A stretch of DNA of 64,000 nucleotides from Actinomycetota bacterium (GCA_013151445.1 JAADIG010000082.1:1-64000); one strand, 5' to 3'; positions 1-10,481 are shown, counted from the stretch's first letter. Made by a program: numbers and translations. The notes: generated by a model not told the origin, from the letters alone.

Positions 1-73
1 CGGCCTGGATGAAGAGGAATGCCAGCGCGGCGAACCCTGCGAGCAGGACTCGGGACAGGATCGGTTTTGTCAT
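1..73 (-). CDS. N-terminus of a truncated membrane/exported protein (MTKPILSRVLLAGFAALAFLFIQA...)
   Basis: Reverse-strand ATG at 71-73 followed by an open hydrophobic N-terminus running off the window edge. Confidence 0.5.
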   Translation of the reverse strand, partial: MTKPILSRVLLAGFAALAFLFIQA

Positions 74-416
74 CACATCTATTCACTCCCCCTACAAGAG
101 CGCTGTTTGAATTCCTAGGTCCAGAAAACAAGCCTGTCGCACCGGTCGTCGCCAAGTCCTACCGTCCCGTACCGCCACGGTACACAACCCCATGCTTTGT
201 GACAACAAAAACAGGGGACCCTTCTGCACGGCACCGACTGACTAGTAGTGGACCTAATCACACCCATGTTTCGCTATGCAACGTCGTGGTTGGGCACCCT
301 CGCCGGCCGCCGCCCGAGTACGGAATGTGTGCCACCGGGTACTTGCCTGTTATCTGTCACACCCGTGTGCCAGGATCAGGGCTGCAACGGTACCGGCTCG
401 CACAGGGAAACGAATC

Positions 417-803
417 ATGAAAAGCATCACGACGGTTCTTCCCGTTCCGAGTATCGAAACTGAGCTCGGGCTGTGGCGCGATCGATTGGGTTTCGATGTG
501 ACGACGGTCGTCAACCATGGAGACACACTGGGATTCGTCATCTTGCAGCGTGCCGGGGTAGAGGTCATGCTCCAGTCGCACGCCAGTCTCGATGATGACC
601 TCGGCGAAGTCGGTGGAGGTGCATTGCGGGGCATGGCCATCCTGTTCATCAAGGTAAACGACCTCGACCGGACCGCCTCACGTCTCACCGACGCTGATAT
701 CGTCATGGCAGAACGCACCACGTTCTACGGATCTCGCGAGATTGCCGTCCGGACTCCATCCGGTCACCTCGTCGTGTTAGCGGAGTTTCCCGACGAGGAC
801 TGA
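417..803 (+). CDS. VOC/glyoxalase-fold family protein
   Basis: ORF MKSITTVLPVPSIETELGLWRDRLGFDVTTVVNHGD...; glyoxalase/bleomycin resistance-like pattern; internal ATG chosen over the ORF-track start. Confidence 0.75.
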   Translation: MKSITTVLPVPSIETELGLWRDRLGFDVTTVVNHGDTLGFVILQRAGVEVMLQSHASLDDDLGEVGGGALRGMAILFIKVNDLDRTASRLTDADIVMAERTTFYGSREIAVRTPSGHLVVLAEFPDED

Positions 804-866
804 CATTCACCACTCCCGGTTGGGTCCGTAGAATGCGGCTGTTCAACAACCAGGAAGACACCGACC

Positions 867-2294
867 ATGTCCTATCACATGACTCCAGACGAATTCCGCA
901 CCCAGGGCAAACGGATGATCGACTGGATTGCGGACTACATGGGGTCCGTGGGCGACTACCCGGTCCTGAGCCAGGTCGACCCCGGTTGGGTACAGTCCCA
1001 ACTTCCGGCGAGTGCACCGCTCCAGGGGGATCCGTTCGACGACGTCATGGAAGATGTTGAGCGTATTGTGATGCCGGGGATCACCCACTGGCAATCACCG
1101 AATTTCTTTGCGTACTTTCCCGCAAACGTCTCTGGGCCGTCGATTCTCGGCGACCTCTTGTCATCAGGACTCGGGGTCCAGGGAATGATCTGGGCAACCA
1201 GTCCGGCCTGCACCGAGGTGGAGACCCGCATGCTTGACTGGCTTGTCGACATGATGGGTCTTCCCGATTCGTTCCTCTCGACAGGGAGGGGTGGGGGCGT
1301 CATCCAGGACACCGCGTCGTCGGCCGCGCTCACGGCCCTGATCGCGGCCCGGGAGAGGGCAACCGGCCTCACTACGAACCGGGAGGGTGCAACGGGGAAT
1401 CTCGTCGTCTACACGTCGACCCACACCCACTCATCCCTCGAAAAGGCAGTGCGCGTCGCTGGAATCGGAGACGCGCAACTCCGTGCCATCGAGGTCGACG
1501 AGAACTATGCAATGCTCCCGGATGCCTTCGAGGCCCAGATCGCGATTGATAGATCCGCTGGGCTGATCCCCATCATGGTGACCGGGACTATCGGAACTAC
1601 GTCCTCGAACGCCATGGACCCCCTCCGGACGATTGGCGAAATCGCGGCCCGCGAGGGGATCTGGTTCCACGTCGATGCCGCCATGTCCGGGACCGCAATG
1701 GTGTGTCCCGAGTTCCGTCACCTCATCGATGGTGTCGAGTACGCCGATTCCTACTGCTTCAACCCACACAAGTGGATGTTCACAAACTTTGATTGCTCGG
1801 CATTTTTCGTGCGCGACCGCGAGACCCTCATCAGTTCGCTGAGCGTGCTGCCGGAGTACCTCCGCAACAAAGCAACCGAGTCCGGCGCCGTCATCGACTA
1901 TCGGGATTGGCACATTCCTCTCGGGCGTCGCTTCCGGGCCCTCAAGCTTTGGTTCGTGATTCGCCACTACGGCATCGAGGGGCTCCAGCACCATGTCCGT
2001 GAACATGTGGCCTGGGCCCGGTCGTTCGCCGATCGAGTCGTGATGCACCCCGACTTCGAACTCAGTGCACCGTTGCCGCTAAACCTGGTGTGTTTTCGCC
2101 ACACGGCAGGCGATGCCATGAACCAGCACATTTTGGACAGCGTGAACGGTTCCGGTGAAATGTATCTCACCCACACCAAGCTCGATGGCAACACCGTGCT
2201 CCGGATGTCGATCGGCGGTACGAACACCACCGAACTAGCGGTAAACCAGGCCTGGGACCGCATTGTGGCTGTTACTGACCACGCCGCGGTGTGA
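867..2294 (+). CDS. PLP-dependent group II (aromatic-L-amino-acid type) decarboxylase
   Basis: 475 aa; PLP-lysine motif FNPHKWMFTNFDCSAFFV and overall AADC-like sequence. Confidence 0.9.
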   Translation: MSYHMTPDEFRTQGKRMIDWIADYMGSVGDYPVLSQVDPGWVQSQLPASAPLQGDPFDDVMEDVERIVMPGITHWQSPNFFAYFPANVSGPSILGDLLSSGLGVQGMIWATSPACTEVETRMLDWLVDMMGLPDSFLSTGRGGGVIQDTASSAALTALIAARERATGLTTNREGATGNLVVYTSTHTHSSLEKAVRVAGIGDAQLRAIEVDENYAMLPDAFEAQIAIDRSAGLIPIMVTGTIGTTSSNAMDPLRTIGEIAAREGIWFHVDAAMSGTAMVCPEFRHLIDGVEYADSYCFNPHKWMFTNFDCSAFFVRDRETLISSLSVLPEYLRNKATESGAVIDYRDWHIPLGRRFRALKLWFVIRHYGIEGLQHHVREHVAWARSFADRVVMHPDFELSAPLPLNLVCFRHTAGDAMNQHILDSVNGSGEMYLTHTKLDGNTVLRMSIGGTNTTELAVNQAWDRIVAVTDHAAV

Positions 2295-2334
2295 CATGGA
2301 ATCACCTCGTGTTCGAGCCATCTAATCTGTCGCC

Positions 2335-3279
2335 ATGTCAGAGACCGGTTCTGCATCGAACGTATGGGAACATGACCGCGGCTGGGGGCTGATCCGCCCG
2401 TTCGTCTATTACCAGCGGGAGAACTTTCTTCCGCTTGGAATCGTCGAGGGTTGCGACGTGATCGACTACTCGGCAGGTCTCGGCGACCTCTCCGCCTATG
2501 CGGCCACACTTGGGCCCCGTAGCCTCGTCGCGACCGCACCGGAACCCCACGCTCCTCGACCCGCCGCTCTGCCCGACAGCGCCGAGTGGAGAACCGGGGT
2601 GGGAGCAGGCCACATTTCCGAACGTCTTGCGGCGAATTCCGCGGACGTTGTTCTTGCTCGCATGGTCATCCAATTCCCCACCGTTGAAAAGGACGCTGTC
2701 GATGTGGATGACATCCTCCGCCAGCTCCACATCGTGCTGCGAAGCGGTGGCACCATCATCATCACAACCCACGCTCACTTCTTGTTGCCGCGGTTCGACG
2801 GTGATCACTCTCGCATCGATGACCATCTGAGAGCCGTCGAGGCCGACGTTCTCCCGCTGCTCAACAGTGAAGATACCTTCATCCGTGGGGTTGCGCGCGA
2901 GACTGCCGGGCTGATTGAACTAGTTCGGTACCTCGACCTCCCGCCACGGGAGGGTCCGTTTGGCAGAACTGGATTCGGTCTCAAGATTCCGATGCTCGTG
3001 AATTCATTCATTCGGAGCGGGTTCACGATCACCGACATCGGCGTTATCGAACCCTTCACCTATCCCGTTGGGCTGCGCACCTCGAACACCGTTTCAAACG
3101 ACGAAGCCAAGGACCTCGGGAAACGAGTCATGGCCATAAAACGCGGCTACCTCACTTCTGCGGCAGCGGCGGACCCGTATCAACGTCCTCGGGTCCTCGC
3201 CGACATGATCGCCGACATCCGAAAGCTCCTCCCAGTGACGGCAGTACCGATCGTCCGTGTCTGTGCCACGAAGAGATAA
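2335..3279 (+). CDS. class I SAM-dependent methyltransferase-like protein
   Basis: ORF of 314 aa with DVIDYSAGLGDLSAYAA motif and LRSGGTIIITTH strand. Confidence 0.6.
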   Translation: MSETGSASNVWEHDRGWGLIRPFVYYQRENFLPLGIVEGCDVIDYSAGLGDLSAYAATLGPRSLVATAPEPHAPRPAALPDSAEWRTGVGAGHISERLAANSADVVLARMVIQFPTVEKDAVDVDDILRQLHIVLRSGGTIIITTHAHFLLPRFDGDHSRIDDHLRAVEADVLPLLNSEDTFIRGVARETAGLIELVRYLDLPPREGPFGRTGFGLKIPMLVNSFIRSGFTITDIGVIEPFTYPVGLRTSNTVSNDEAKDLGKRVMAIKRGYLTSAAAADPYQRPRVLADMIADIRKLLPVTAVPIVRVCATKR

Positions 3280-3281
3280 CC

Positions 3282-3974
3282 ATGCATGACCCGTTCATCG
3301 AATCACTCAAGGAGGACGGGGAACTGATAGATGCTGCTCTGGCAACAACCCAGTATTCCGTGGCCATTCCAACGTGCCCGGGTTGGACGGTGCAAAACCT
3401 CATCGAACATCTCGGCTCGGAGCACCTCTGGGTTGCTGACCTAATCACGAACCGGGTCCAGATTGCAACACGCAGGGTCCAACCGACGATTGAAATCGAA
3501 TCCCTCCGCGATTGGTATCGAAAGACAAACAAACGTCTCCGCAATGTCCTTATGGAGACATCGCCGAACACACGGGTGTGGAACGTGAACGGTGATGATA
3601 TTGCTGGGTCATGGCGCAGGCGTCAGGCTCACGAAACCGCAATCCATCGATTCGACCTCGAATACGCCGCTGGCCGCGTCAACGATATCGACGAGATACT
3701 CGCCGAGGCCTTTCTGGACGAACTCGGGAGTTTCCTGCCATTTCTCCACAAGTTCCTCGGCCTCGCAATCCCGGACGAGGACCTTGTGTTGTCATCATCG
3801 GCGGCCTCGTGGACACTCGAGGCCGGTGTTGGAACGATCCGTAACGGCCCTCCCCTCCCCTCGGCTCATATTGCTGGAGCCGCAAGTTCGATTCTGCTGG
3901 CCTTATGGGATCGTCCCCACGACGCCGAGATCAACCGGCCGGCGCTGTTGAGCCGGTGGCAGCTCGCCAAATAG
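3282..3974 (+). CDS. maleylpyruvate isomerase family / mycothiol-dependent (DinB-like) protein
   Basis: CPGWTVQNLIEHLGSEHLWVADLI motif typical of the actinobacterial TIGR03083-like family. Confidence 0.75.
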   Translation: MHDPFIESLKEDGELIDAALATTQYSVAIPTCPGWTVQNLIEHLGSEHLWVADLITNRVQIATRRVQPTIEIESLRDWYRKTNKRLRNVLMETSPNTRVWNVNGDDIAGSWRRRQAHETAIHRFDLEYAAGRVNDIDEILAEAFLDELGSFLPFLHKFLGLAIPDEDLVLSSSAASWTLEAGVGTIRNGPPLPSAHIAGAASSILLALWDRPHDAEINRPALLSRWQLAK

Positions 3975-3988
3975 GACCCGGCCGGTGC

Positions 3989-4876
3989 CTACTCACCGGC
4001 GATTCGGCTCGCCATTGCTTCAATAACTGCCGGTCCGACACCACAGCAGCCCCCGATGTGTGTTGCGCCAGCATCGACCCATTCGAAAACCATGTCGACC
4101 ATGCGGTCCGTCGTGAGGTCGGTACGTTTTCCGCGTGGCGATGGAGCTTCGAAGGACCAGTCGACGGGTACGGGTTCGAGCATGTTGGGGTATCCGCCGG
4201 TCGCTATCGGCAGGTCGCCCACCGCATGGATCGCAGCCGAGATCGCTTCTGGTTCTGAACAGTTGAACAACACGGTGTCCACACCAAGGTTCATCATGGC
4301 GGTCGCGGCCTCAACGGCAGGTTCCCCACTGAGAAGGGCACCCGTGCCATCGCTGCCGAGGGCAAACGCTACCCAGGTTTCGCGTCCAGTTTCGGTGGCT
4401 GCAATGACGGCGGCCGACGCTTCGCGCACACTCGACATCGTTTCACACAACAGCACATCCGGGACGTCTCCCATGGCCTCAACGATCCTCCGGTACGACG
4501 CAAGGTTCCTATCGTCGGGTCCGACGAGGTCAGGGCGATACGAGTGGCCCAGCGGAGCAAGGGACCCCGCGATACGAACGTCTCCGGCACTTTCACGTGC
4601 CTCCCGAGCCAGCCTCATGGCCGTCTCAACGAGGTCCTCAACCTTGTCCCCCAGATTCTCAAGCGCAAGGAGGTTAGGAACCGTTGCATAGGTGTTCGAG
4701 ATGATCAGATCGGCGCCGGCATCGATGAACGCTATGTGGCATTCCCGAACCACGTCGGGCGCTTCGAGCAACGCAGCCGCCGACCAAATCGTCGGGGGCA
4801 AGACCAGCCCGTGATCCTTCAGCGTTGTTCCCATGCCACCGTCAAGCAAAGTTACGTTGGTGGGTCTGTCCGACAT
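3989..4876 (-). CDS. homocysteine S-methyltransferase family protein
   Basis: LLDGGMGTTLKDHG N-terminus, VLFNCSEPEAI, GGCCGVGPAVIEAM zinc-Cys motif; start MSDRPTN chosen. Confidence 0.9.
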   Translation of the reverse strand: MSDRPTNVTLLDGGMGTTLKDHGLVLPPTIWSAAALLEAPDVVRECHIAFIDAGADLIISNTYATVPNLLALENLGDKVEDLVETAMRLAREARESAGDVRIAGSLAPLGHSYRPDLVGPDDRNLASYRRIVEAMGDVPDVLLCETMSSVREASAAVIAATETGRETWVAFALGSDGTGALLSGEPAVEAATAMMNLGVDTVLFNCSEPEAISAAIHAVGDLPIATGGYPNMLEPVPVDWSFEAPSPRGKRTDLTTDRMVDMVFEWVDAGATHIGGCCGVGPAVIEAMASRIAGE

Positions 4877-4905
4877 GGGCTCTCCAGAAGTGGTTTGGAA
4901 GTATT

Positions 4906-5652
4906 TCAGAGACGGCCAGCGTCGATGACGCGGCGGAGAAACTGTTGGGTGCGTGGCATTTTGGGATCCGAAAAGAACTGATCCGGTGGCCCCTCCTCGA
5001 GAATGGCACCGTCGTCCAAAAAACACACACGGGTCGCTACGTCGCGGGCGAACCCCATCTCGTGGGTGGCCAGGATCAGGGTCATCCCGTCGGTTATCAG
5101 GTCGCGAATCACACCGAGAACCTCACCCACCAGTTCCGGGTCGAGAGCCGCCGTGATCTCATCCAGTAGCAGCAACTCGGGTTCGGTAGCCAGAGCGCGC
5201 ACAACAGCAACACGCTGCTGCTGACCTCCCGAAAGTCGGTCCGGAAATTCGTACACCTTGTCCGAAAGCCCGAACCGCTCAAGCAGCGCAACGGCATGGT
5301 CCTCAGCTTCGACCCTCCCCTTGCCGTGGACCCTACGCGGGCTCAACGTGACGTTGTCCAGCACGTTCATGTGGGGAAAAAGGTTGTAGCTCTGGAACAC
5401 GATGCCAACGAACTGGCGAACCAGGTTCGGGTCGGTCTCGCGGCGGGTGATGATTTCGCCGTCAAGATAGATGGCTCCCTCGTCGACCGTCTCAAGCAGG
5501 TTGATGCAGCGCAGGATCGTTGACTTTCCCGAGCCGGAAGATCCGATCAGGCACACAACATCATGCTCGGCGACCGACAGGTCGATGCCCTTAAGCACGT
5601 GTTTGTCACCGAAACGCTTGTGTACTCCCGCAAGGCGGACCCTGTCGCTCAT
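4906..5652 (-). CDS. polar amino acid ABC transporter ATP-binding protein
   Basis: Walker A GSSGSGKST, signature LSGGQQQR, Walker B LLLLDEITAALD; start MSDRVRLAGVHKRFG. Confidence 0.92.
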   Translation of the reverse strand: MSDRVRLAGVHKRFGDKHVLKGIDLSVAEHDVVCLIGSSGSGKSTILRCINLLETVDEGAIYLDGEIITRRETDPNLVRQFVGIVFQSYNLFPHMNVLDNVTLSPRRVHGKGRVEAEDHAVALLERFGLSDKVYEFPDRLSGGQQQRVAVVRALATEPELLLLDEITAALDPELVGEVLGVIRDLITDGMTLILATHEMGFARDVATRVCFLDDGAILEEGPPDQFFSDPKMPRTQQFLRRVIDAGRL

Positions 5653-6548
5653 TGCAACCCCTTGGTACGAGCGCGGCGGTCCCTGGCTGTGTACCAGTCG
5701 GCGAACCGTGCGACCGGGACGCTCACGATGAGGAACAGGATCGCCGCGACCAGCAGACTCGTGTAGTTGAAGGTGCGTGCCTTGTAGATCTCGGCCTCGC
5801 GAACTGCCTCTCTGAGACCGAGCACGCTGATGAGGGCAACATCTTTTTGAAGGCTGACGAGGCCGTTGAGTAACGCAGGGATCACGTTGCGGATCGCCTG
5901 TGGAAGGATCGCAAAACGTAGTGCCTGCCACTGGGTGAGACCGAGTGCGCGCGCCGCCGCGCGTTGCGACTCGTGAACACTCTCCAGCCCCGACCTGTAC
6001 ACCTCCGCGGTATACGCCGAGTAGCTGAGCACGAGCGAGACAATTCCCCAAAACATTGGGCTCTTTGGCACACCGGGGAGGTCGAGGGCCGGAACACCGA
6101 AACCGAGCAGGAAGATGACAAGCAGCAGGGGAACACCGCGAAACAAGTCGATGTAGATGGTCGAGAGTACGCGTAGCGGGAAGAACGCCGGTCCGCGAAG
6201 CACCCGCAACACCGCCACGAGGAGTGCGAACGAAAGGATGAGAACTTCGGCAACTGCGAACATCTGCATGTCCAGCCAGAAGGCCCCGAGTATGGCGGGG
6301 AAGGAAGCCTTGAAGTGCTCCCAATTGAGGAACTGGTTTTGTACCTTTGGCCAGGCTTCGGAATTGAGGATGACGATGGCCGCCACGACCAGGAAGAGGA
6401 CCGTCGAGGCGAATGCCACGAGCGCACCCTTCGACCCCGACTGGCCGAAAAGTCCGTTGAAGAGTCCGGGACTCCCAGGAGAAACGAATCGCGAGCCAGC
6501 GGGAAGCTCGATGGCCTCCGCCGGCTCGCGATTGTCCGTATCAGTCAC
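5649..6548 (-). CDS. amino acid ABC transporter permease
   Basis: HisM-like EAA loop region (AARALGLTQWQALRFAILPQAIRNVIPALLNGLVSLQKD); overlaps the ATPase start. Confidence 0.9.
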   Translation of the reverse strand: MTDTDNREPAEAIELPAGSRFVSPGSPGLFNGLFGQSGSKGALVAFASTVLFLVVAAIVILNSEAWPKVQNQFLNWEHFKASFPAILGAFWLDMQMFAVAEVLILSFALLVAVLRVLRGPAFFPLRVLSTIYIDLFRGVPLLLVIFLLGFGVPALDLPGVPKSPMFWGIVSLVLSYSAYTAEVYRSGLESVHESQRAAARALGLTQWQALRFAILPQAIRNVIPALLNGLVSLQKDVALISVLGLREAVREAEIYKARTFNYTSLLVAAILFLIVSVPVARFADWYTARDRRARTKGLQ

Positions 6549-6555
6549 GCAGTGT

Positions 6556-7410
6556 CTATGGCTGGATGACGGTAATGTCGCCGCCCTGGTTCAACCATTG
6601 GGTTTCTAGTTTGGCAAGAGTGCCATCGGCATCGAGGGAATCGAGGGCCTTGTTGACACAGGGAACGAGCTTCGAACCCTCCTCGAACAGCATGCCGAGT
6701 TCCTCGGGAGCAGCCGTGAGACCCGGCAGGACGCCAACGATCTCGGATCCTTCGATTTCGACGGCGGTGATGTAATACGCCGTTGGCAGGTCCATCACGA
6801 GAACATCGATCTGGCCTGCTTCCAGTGCTGACTTTGCGTCCACGGTGTCGTTGTACACGGCGGCCGCGGTGGTTGGTTTGATGACGTCATCGATGTAGCT
6901 GAGGCTTGTCGTCCCGATGGCGGCTCCGAAACGGAGATCCTTCAGGTCTGCGACGGTCGCGCCTTCTGCAACAACACTCGCGTTAAACCCAACCAGAGCC
7001 TGTTTTGCGCTGTAGTAGGGGCGGGAGAAGTCGACGATCTGGTCACGCTCTTCGGTGATCGAGTACTGCTGGATATTGAAGTCGTAGTCCTTCTCGCCAG
7101 CGGAGATCGCAGCGTCGAATTCGGTTCGTACCCATTCGACGTTGGCAATCCCCATCTCAGTAGCTACCGCGTACACCACAGCACTCTCGAAACCCTCACC
7201 GTTGGTGGGATCATCGTCTTCCATCCACGGTGGAAACACTGGTTCCCCGGTGGCAACCGTCAGGGTCCCTGGGGTCTTCAAAGCTAAATCGTCGACACCG
7301 CAAGCAACGGCGTTACCGTCGTCGGCGGGTGTTGTTGTGTTGTCCGATCCCCCGCATGCTGCCGCTACAAGCGCCAGCGCGATGATCAGAACAGTCCATG
7401 TCCTTTTCAT
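6556..7410 (-). CDS. amino acid ABC transporter substrate-binding lipoprotein
   Basis: Lipobox [13 protein letters not shown] family 3 pattern ([32 protein letters not shown]). Confidence 0.9.
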   Translation of the reverse strand: MKRTWTVLIIALALVAAACGGSDNTTTPADDGNAVACGVDDLALKTPGTLTVATGEPVFPPWMEDDDPTNGEGFESAVVYAVATEMGIANVEWVRTEFDAAISAGEKDYDFNIQQYSITEERDQIVDFSRPYYSAKQALVGFNASVVAEGATVADLKDLRFGAAIGTTSLSYIDDVIKPTTAAAVYNDTVDAKSALEAGQIDVLVMDLPTAYYITAVEIEGSEIVGVLPGLTAAPEELGMLFEEGSKLVPCVNKALDSLDADGTLAKLETQWLNQGGDITVIQP

Positions 7411-7541
7411 TCCGTACCTCCACGTTCCGGATTCGACACTGCAAGCCCGATCGGGCTTCCTGGTGTCAGGATCAAATTAGTATGGTTCTCATCATCCCGA
7501 GAACCACACTTGACCACACGGTGCCCAACGAAGGAGCGCTC

Positions 7542-8975
7542 ATGTTTTCAGACTTCAAGGTAGCCGACATCACCCTCGCCGAATTCGGTCGTAAGGAAAT
7601 CGACCTCGCCGAGACCGAAATGCCCGGTCTCATGGCCATCCGTAAACAGTATGCGGCAGACAAACCTCTCGCCGGTGCGCGTATCGTCGGCTCGCTCCAC
7701 ATGACGATCCAGACTGCGGTCCTCATCGAGACCCTCACTGAGCTCGGTGCCGATATCCGGTGGGCGTCGTGCAATATCTTCTCCACCCAGGACCACGCCG
7801 CAGCAGCGATTGCTGTCGGCAAGGATGGTACGCCCGACAGTCCTCAGGGCATTCCTGTGTTTGCCTGGAAGGGAGAGACGCTTGACGAGTACTGGTGGTG
7901 CGTTGAGCAAATCTTCACGTGGCCCGACAATGCCAGCCCGAACATGATCCTTGACGACGGTGGTGACGCCACCATGGCCGCATTGCTCGGGGCGAAGAGC
8001 GAATCCGAAGGACTTCCCACACTCGAATCAATGGAATCTGCCGACGAACAAGCGCTACTTGGCATGCTGAGCAGGGTCGCGGATTCGAACGCCAACTTTT
8101 GGGCACCCAAGGTCGCTGCGATCAAGGGTGTCACCGAGGAGACCACGACCGGTGTTCACCGCCTCTACCGCCTCGCCGAGTCGGGCGATTTGCCGTTCCC
8201 TGCGATCAACGTGAATGACTCGGTCACAAAGTCCAAGTTCGACAACATCTACGGGTGCCGCCACTCCGTCATCGACGGAATCAACCGTGCAACCGATGTC
8301 ATGATTGCCGGCAAACTTGCTGTGGTGCTCGGTTACGGCGACGTCGGCAAGGGTGTCGTGAAGGCACTACACGGACAGGGCGCAAGAGTCGTGGTGACGG
8401 AGATCGACCCGATCTGTGCACTCCAGGCATCGATGGACGGATTCAGTGTCGTCCGGCTCGGTTCAGTCGTCGAGACTGCCGATATATTCATCACCGCAAC
8501 GGGTGGAAAGGACAACATAACTCTCGAAGATATGGCCAAGATGAAGCACCGGGCCATCGTTGGCAACATTGGGCATTTCGACAACGAAATCCAGGTCGAT
8601 CAGCTCATGAACCACCCGTCCGTGACGCGACGCAACATCAAGCCTCAGGTCGACGAGTTCATCTTCGACGATGGTCATTCCATCATCCTGTTGTCGGAGG
8701 GCCGTTTGTTGAATCTCGGCAACGCGACCGGCCACCCCAGCTTCGTTATGTCGTGTAGCTTCTCGAACCAGGTGCTCGCCCAGATGGAGCTCTTCGAAAA
8801 CGGATCCAACTACGAACCCGGAGTCACAGTGCTCTCGAAGGAACTCGACGAGCAGGTGGCACGCTTCCACCTGGATGCTCTCGGTGTTGAACTCACCGAG
8901 CTGTCGAAGGAACAGTCCGAGTACCTCCAGGTGCCAATCGAGGGCCCATACAAACCAGACCAGTACCGCTACTGA
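7542..8975 (+). CDS. ahcY: adenosylhomocysteinase (S-adenosyl-L-homocysteine hydrolase)
   Basis: [40 protein letters not shown]-terminal YKPDQYRY; start [16 protein letters not shown]. Confidence 0.97.
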   Translation: MFSDFKVADITLAEFGRKEIDLAETEMPGLMAIRKQYAADKPLAGARIVGSLHMTIQTAVLIETLTELGADIRWASCNIFSTQDHAAAAIAVGKDGTPDSPQGIPVFAWKGETLDEYWWCVEQIFTWPDNASPNMILDDGGDATMAALLGAKSESEGLPTLESMESADEQALLGMLSRVADSNANFWAPKVAAIKGVTEETTTGVHRLYRLAESGDLPFPAINVNDSVTKSKFDNIYGCRHSVIDGINRATDVMIAGKLAVVLGYGDVGKGVVKALHGQGARVVVTEIDPICALQASMDGFSVVRLGSVVETADIFITATGGKDNITLEDMAKMKHRAIVGNIGHFDNEIQVDQLMNHPSVTRRNIKPQVDEFIFDDGHSIILLSEGRLLNLGNATGHPSFVMSCSFSNQVLAQMELFENGSNYEPGVTVLSKELDEQVARFHLDALGVELTELSKEQSEYLQVPIEGPYKPDQYRY

Positions 8976-8987
8976 GGCACCCCAGAC

Positions 8988-10418
8988 ATGCTCTTCATCG
9001 ACGGCACGTGGCGTGGGGCAGACGCCAACACAACGTTTGAGACGAGCAATCCGGCAACCGGTGAGGTCATCGGGACCGTCGCCGATGCCGGACCCATCGA
9101 TGTCGAAGCCGCAATAGCTGCGGCGAGTGCCGCGTTCTCGGAGTGGGCGGGACAGACCGCGTATGTGCGTAGCGCAATACTGCGCGACGCCTATTCGCTG
9201 ATGGTGGACCGCAAGGAACGGCTCGCCAAACTCATGACCGAGGAACAGGGCAAACCCTTAAGGGCGGCACGCAACGAGGTGCAGTACGCCGCCGATTTCC
9301 TCCTGTGGTTCTCCGAAGAGGCCAAACGGGTGTACGGGTCGACAATCCCGGCACCGCGGTCCGATCAGCGTTTCATCACGATGCAACAGCCGGTCGGTGT
9401 CGTCGGGGCGATCACGCCGTGGAACTATCCGATCTCCATGGTGACCCGCAAGGTGGCGCCCGCACTCGCGGCCGGGTGCACCATTGTCCTGAAACCGGCC
9501 GAGCAGACTCCGCTGTGTGCGATTGAGGTGTTCGAGATTCTTGATGAGGTGGGCCTGCCAGCCGGGGTCGCCAATCTGGTCCCAACCTCGGATCCGGTTC
9601 CGGTGGGTGAGGCGTTCACCAGCGACCCCCGGATTGCCAAGGTGACGTTCACCGGGTCGACCGAAGTCGGCAAGATCCTCGCAACCCAGGCCGCACCCCA
9701 CATGAAACGGATGTCATTCGAGCTCGGCGGTCATGCGCCCTTCATCGTGTTTGAGGACGCCGATCCGGTGCACGCCGCCAAGGGGGCGGGTCTCGTGAAG
9801 TTCCTCAACACCGGCCAGGCCTGTATTTCCCCGAACCGCATGTATGTTCATGTCTCCATTGCGGACCAGTTCATCGAGACACTGGTGGCTCGCACCTCGG
9901 CGCTCAGAGTCGGCAATGGGCTCGAAGATGGTGTGGCGATCGGGCCGCTCGTTGACCAACCCTCGCTCGACAAGGTGCAGCACCAGGTCGATGATGCCGT
10001 GGAGAAGGGGGCGACCCTCCACGTTGGCGGCAGGCCGGCCACTATCGAGGGGCCTGGTTCCGGTTTCTTCTTCGAACCCACGGTGCTCAGCAATGTCAAT
10101 GCCGACATGGTGATCTCCCATGAGGAGACCTTCGGCCCGGTGGCGCCGGTGATCCTCTTCGAGGACGAGGACGAGGTTGTCGCCGCTGCGAACGACACGA
10201 CCTATGGCCTTGCGGCGTATGTCTATACGAACAATCTGGCACGCGGGATGCGCATGTTCGAGGCGTTGAACTTCGGGATCATCGGGATCAACGACATCAA
10301 CCCCACCGCGGCCGCAGCGCCGTTTGGTGGGATGAAACAATCCGGTTTCGGCCGCGAGGGCGGCCGCGAAGGCATTGCAGAGTATCTAGAAACCAAAACC
10401 GGCGGCTTCTCAATCTAA
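8988..10418 (+). CDS. NAD(P)-dependent aldehyde dehydrogenase (succinate-semialdehyde dehydrogenase-like)
   Basis: FTGSTEVGKIL, FELGGHAPFIVFEDAD, NTGQACISPNR motifs. Confidence 0.93.
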   Translation: MLFIDGTWRGADANTTFETSNPATGEVIGTVADAGPIDVEAAIAAASAAFSEWAGQTAYVRSAILRDAYSLMVDRKERLAKLMTEEQGKPLRAARNEVQYAADFLLWFSEEAKRVYGSTIPAPRSDQRFITMQQPVGVVGAITPWNYPISMVTRKVAPALAAGCTIVLKPAEQTPLCAIEVFEILDEVGLPAGVANLVPTSDPVPVGEAFTSDPRIAKVTFTGSTEVGKILATQAAPHMKRMSFELGGHAPFIVFEDADPVHAAKGAGLVKFLNTGQACISPNRMYVHVSIADQFIETLVARTSALRVGNGLEDGVAIGPLVDQPSLDKVQHQVDDAVEKGATLHVGGRPATIEGPGSGFFFEPTVLSNVNADMVISHEETFGPVAPVILFEDEDEVVAAANDTTYGLAAYVYTNNLARGMRMFEALNFGIIGINDINPTAAAAPFGGMKQSGFGREGGREGIAEYLETKTGGFSI

Positions 10419-10423
10419 CTCTC

Positions 10424-10477
10424 AGGCTTCTAGCGTAACTGTGGGCCATATATGGCCCCCGGTTACGCAAGAAGCCT
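10424..10477. terminator. long inverted repeat between convergent genes, probable bidirectional terminator
   Basis: aggcttctagcgtaactgtgggccatatatggcccccggttacgcaagaagcct: arms aggcttct/agaagcct, gcgtaac/gttacgc, inner perfect palindrome gggccatatatggccc. Confidence 0.6.
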
Positions 10478-10481
10478 CTGG

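Noticed and set aside
1431-2048. Long minus-strand ORF (205 aa) inside the decarboxylase gene
   Set aside because: Antisense shadow of a well-supported coding gene; high-GC codon bias routinely opens the opposite frame.
4906-6324. 472-aa ORF for the ABC ATPase as given by the ORF track
   Set aside because: The first roughly 220 residues are out-of-frame readthrough of the permease; the real start is MSDRVRLAG at 5652.
9714-10340. Long minus-strand ORF (208 aa) inside the aldehyde dehydrogenase gene
   Set aside because: Antisense to a clear ALDH; residues show no recognisable domain.
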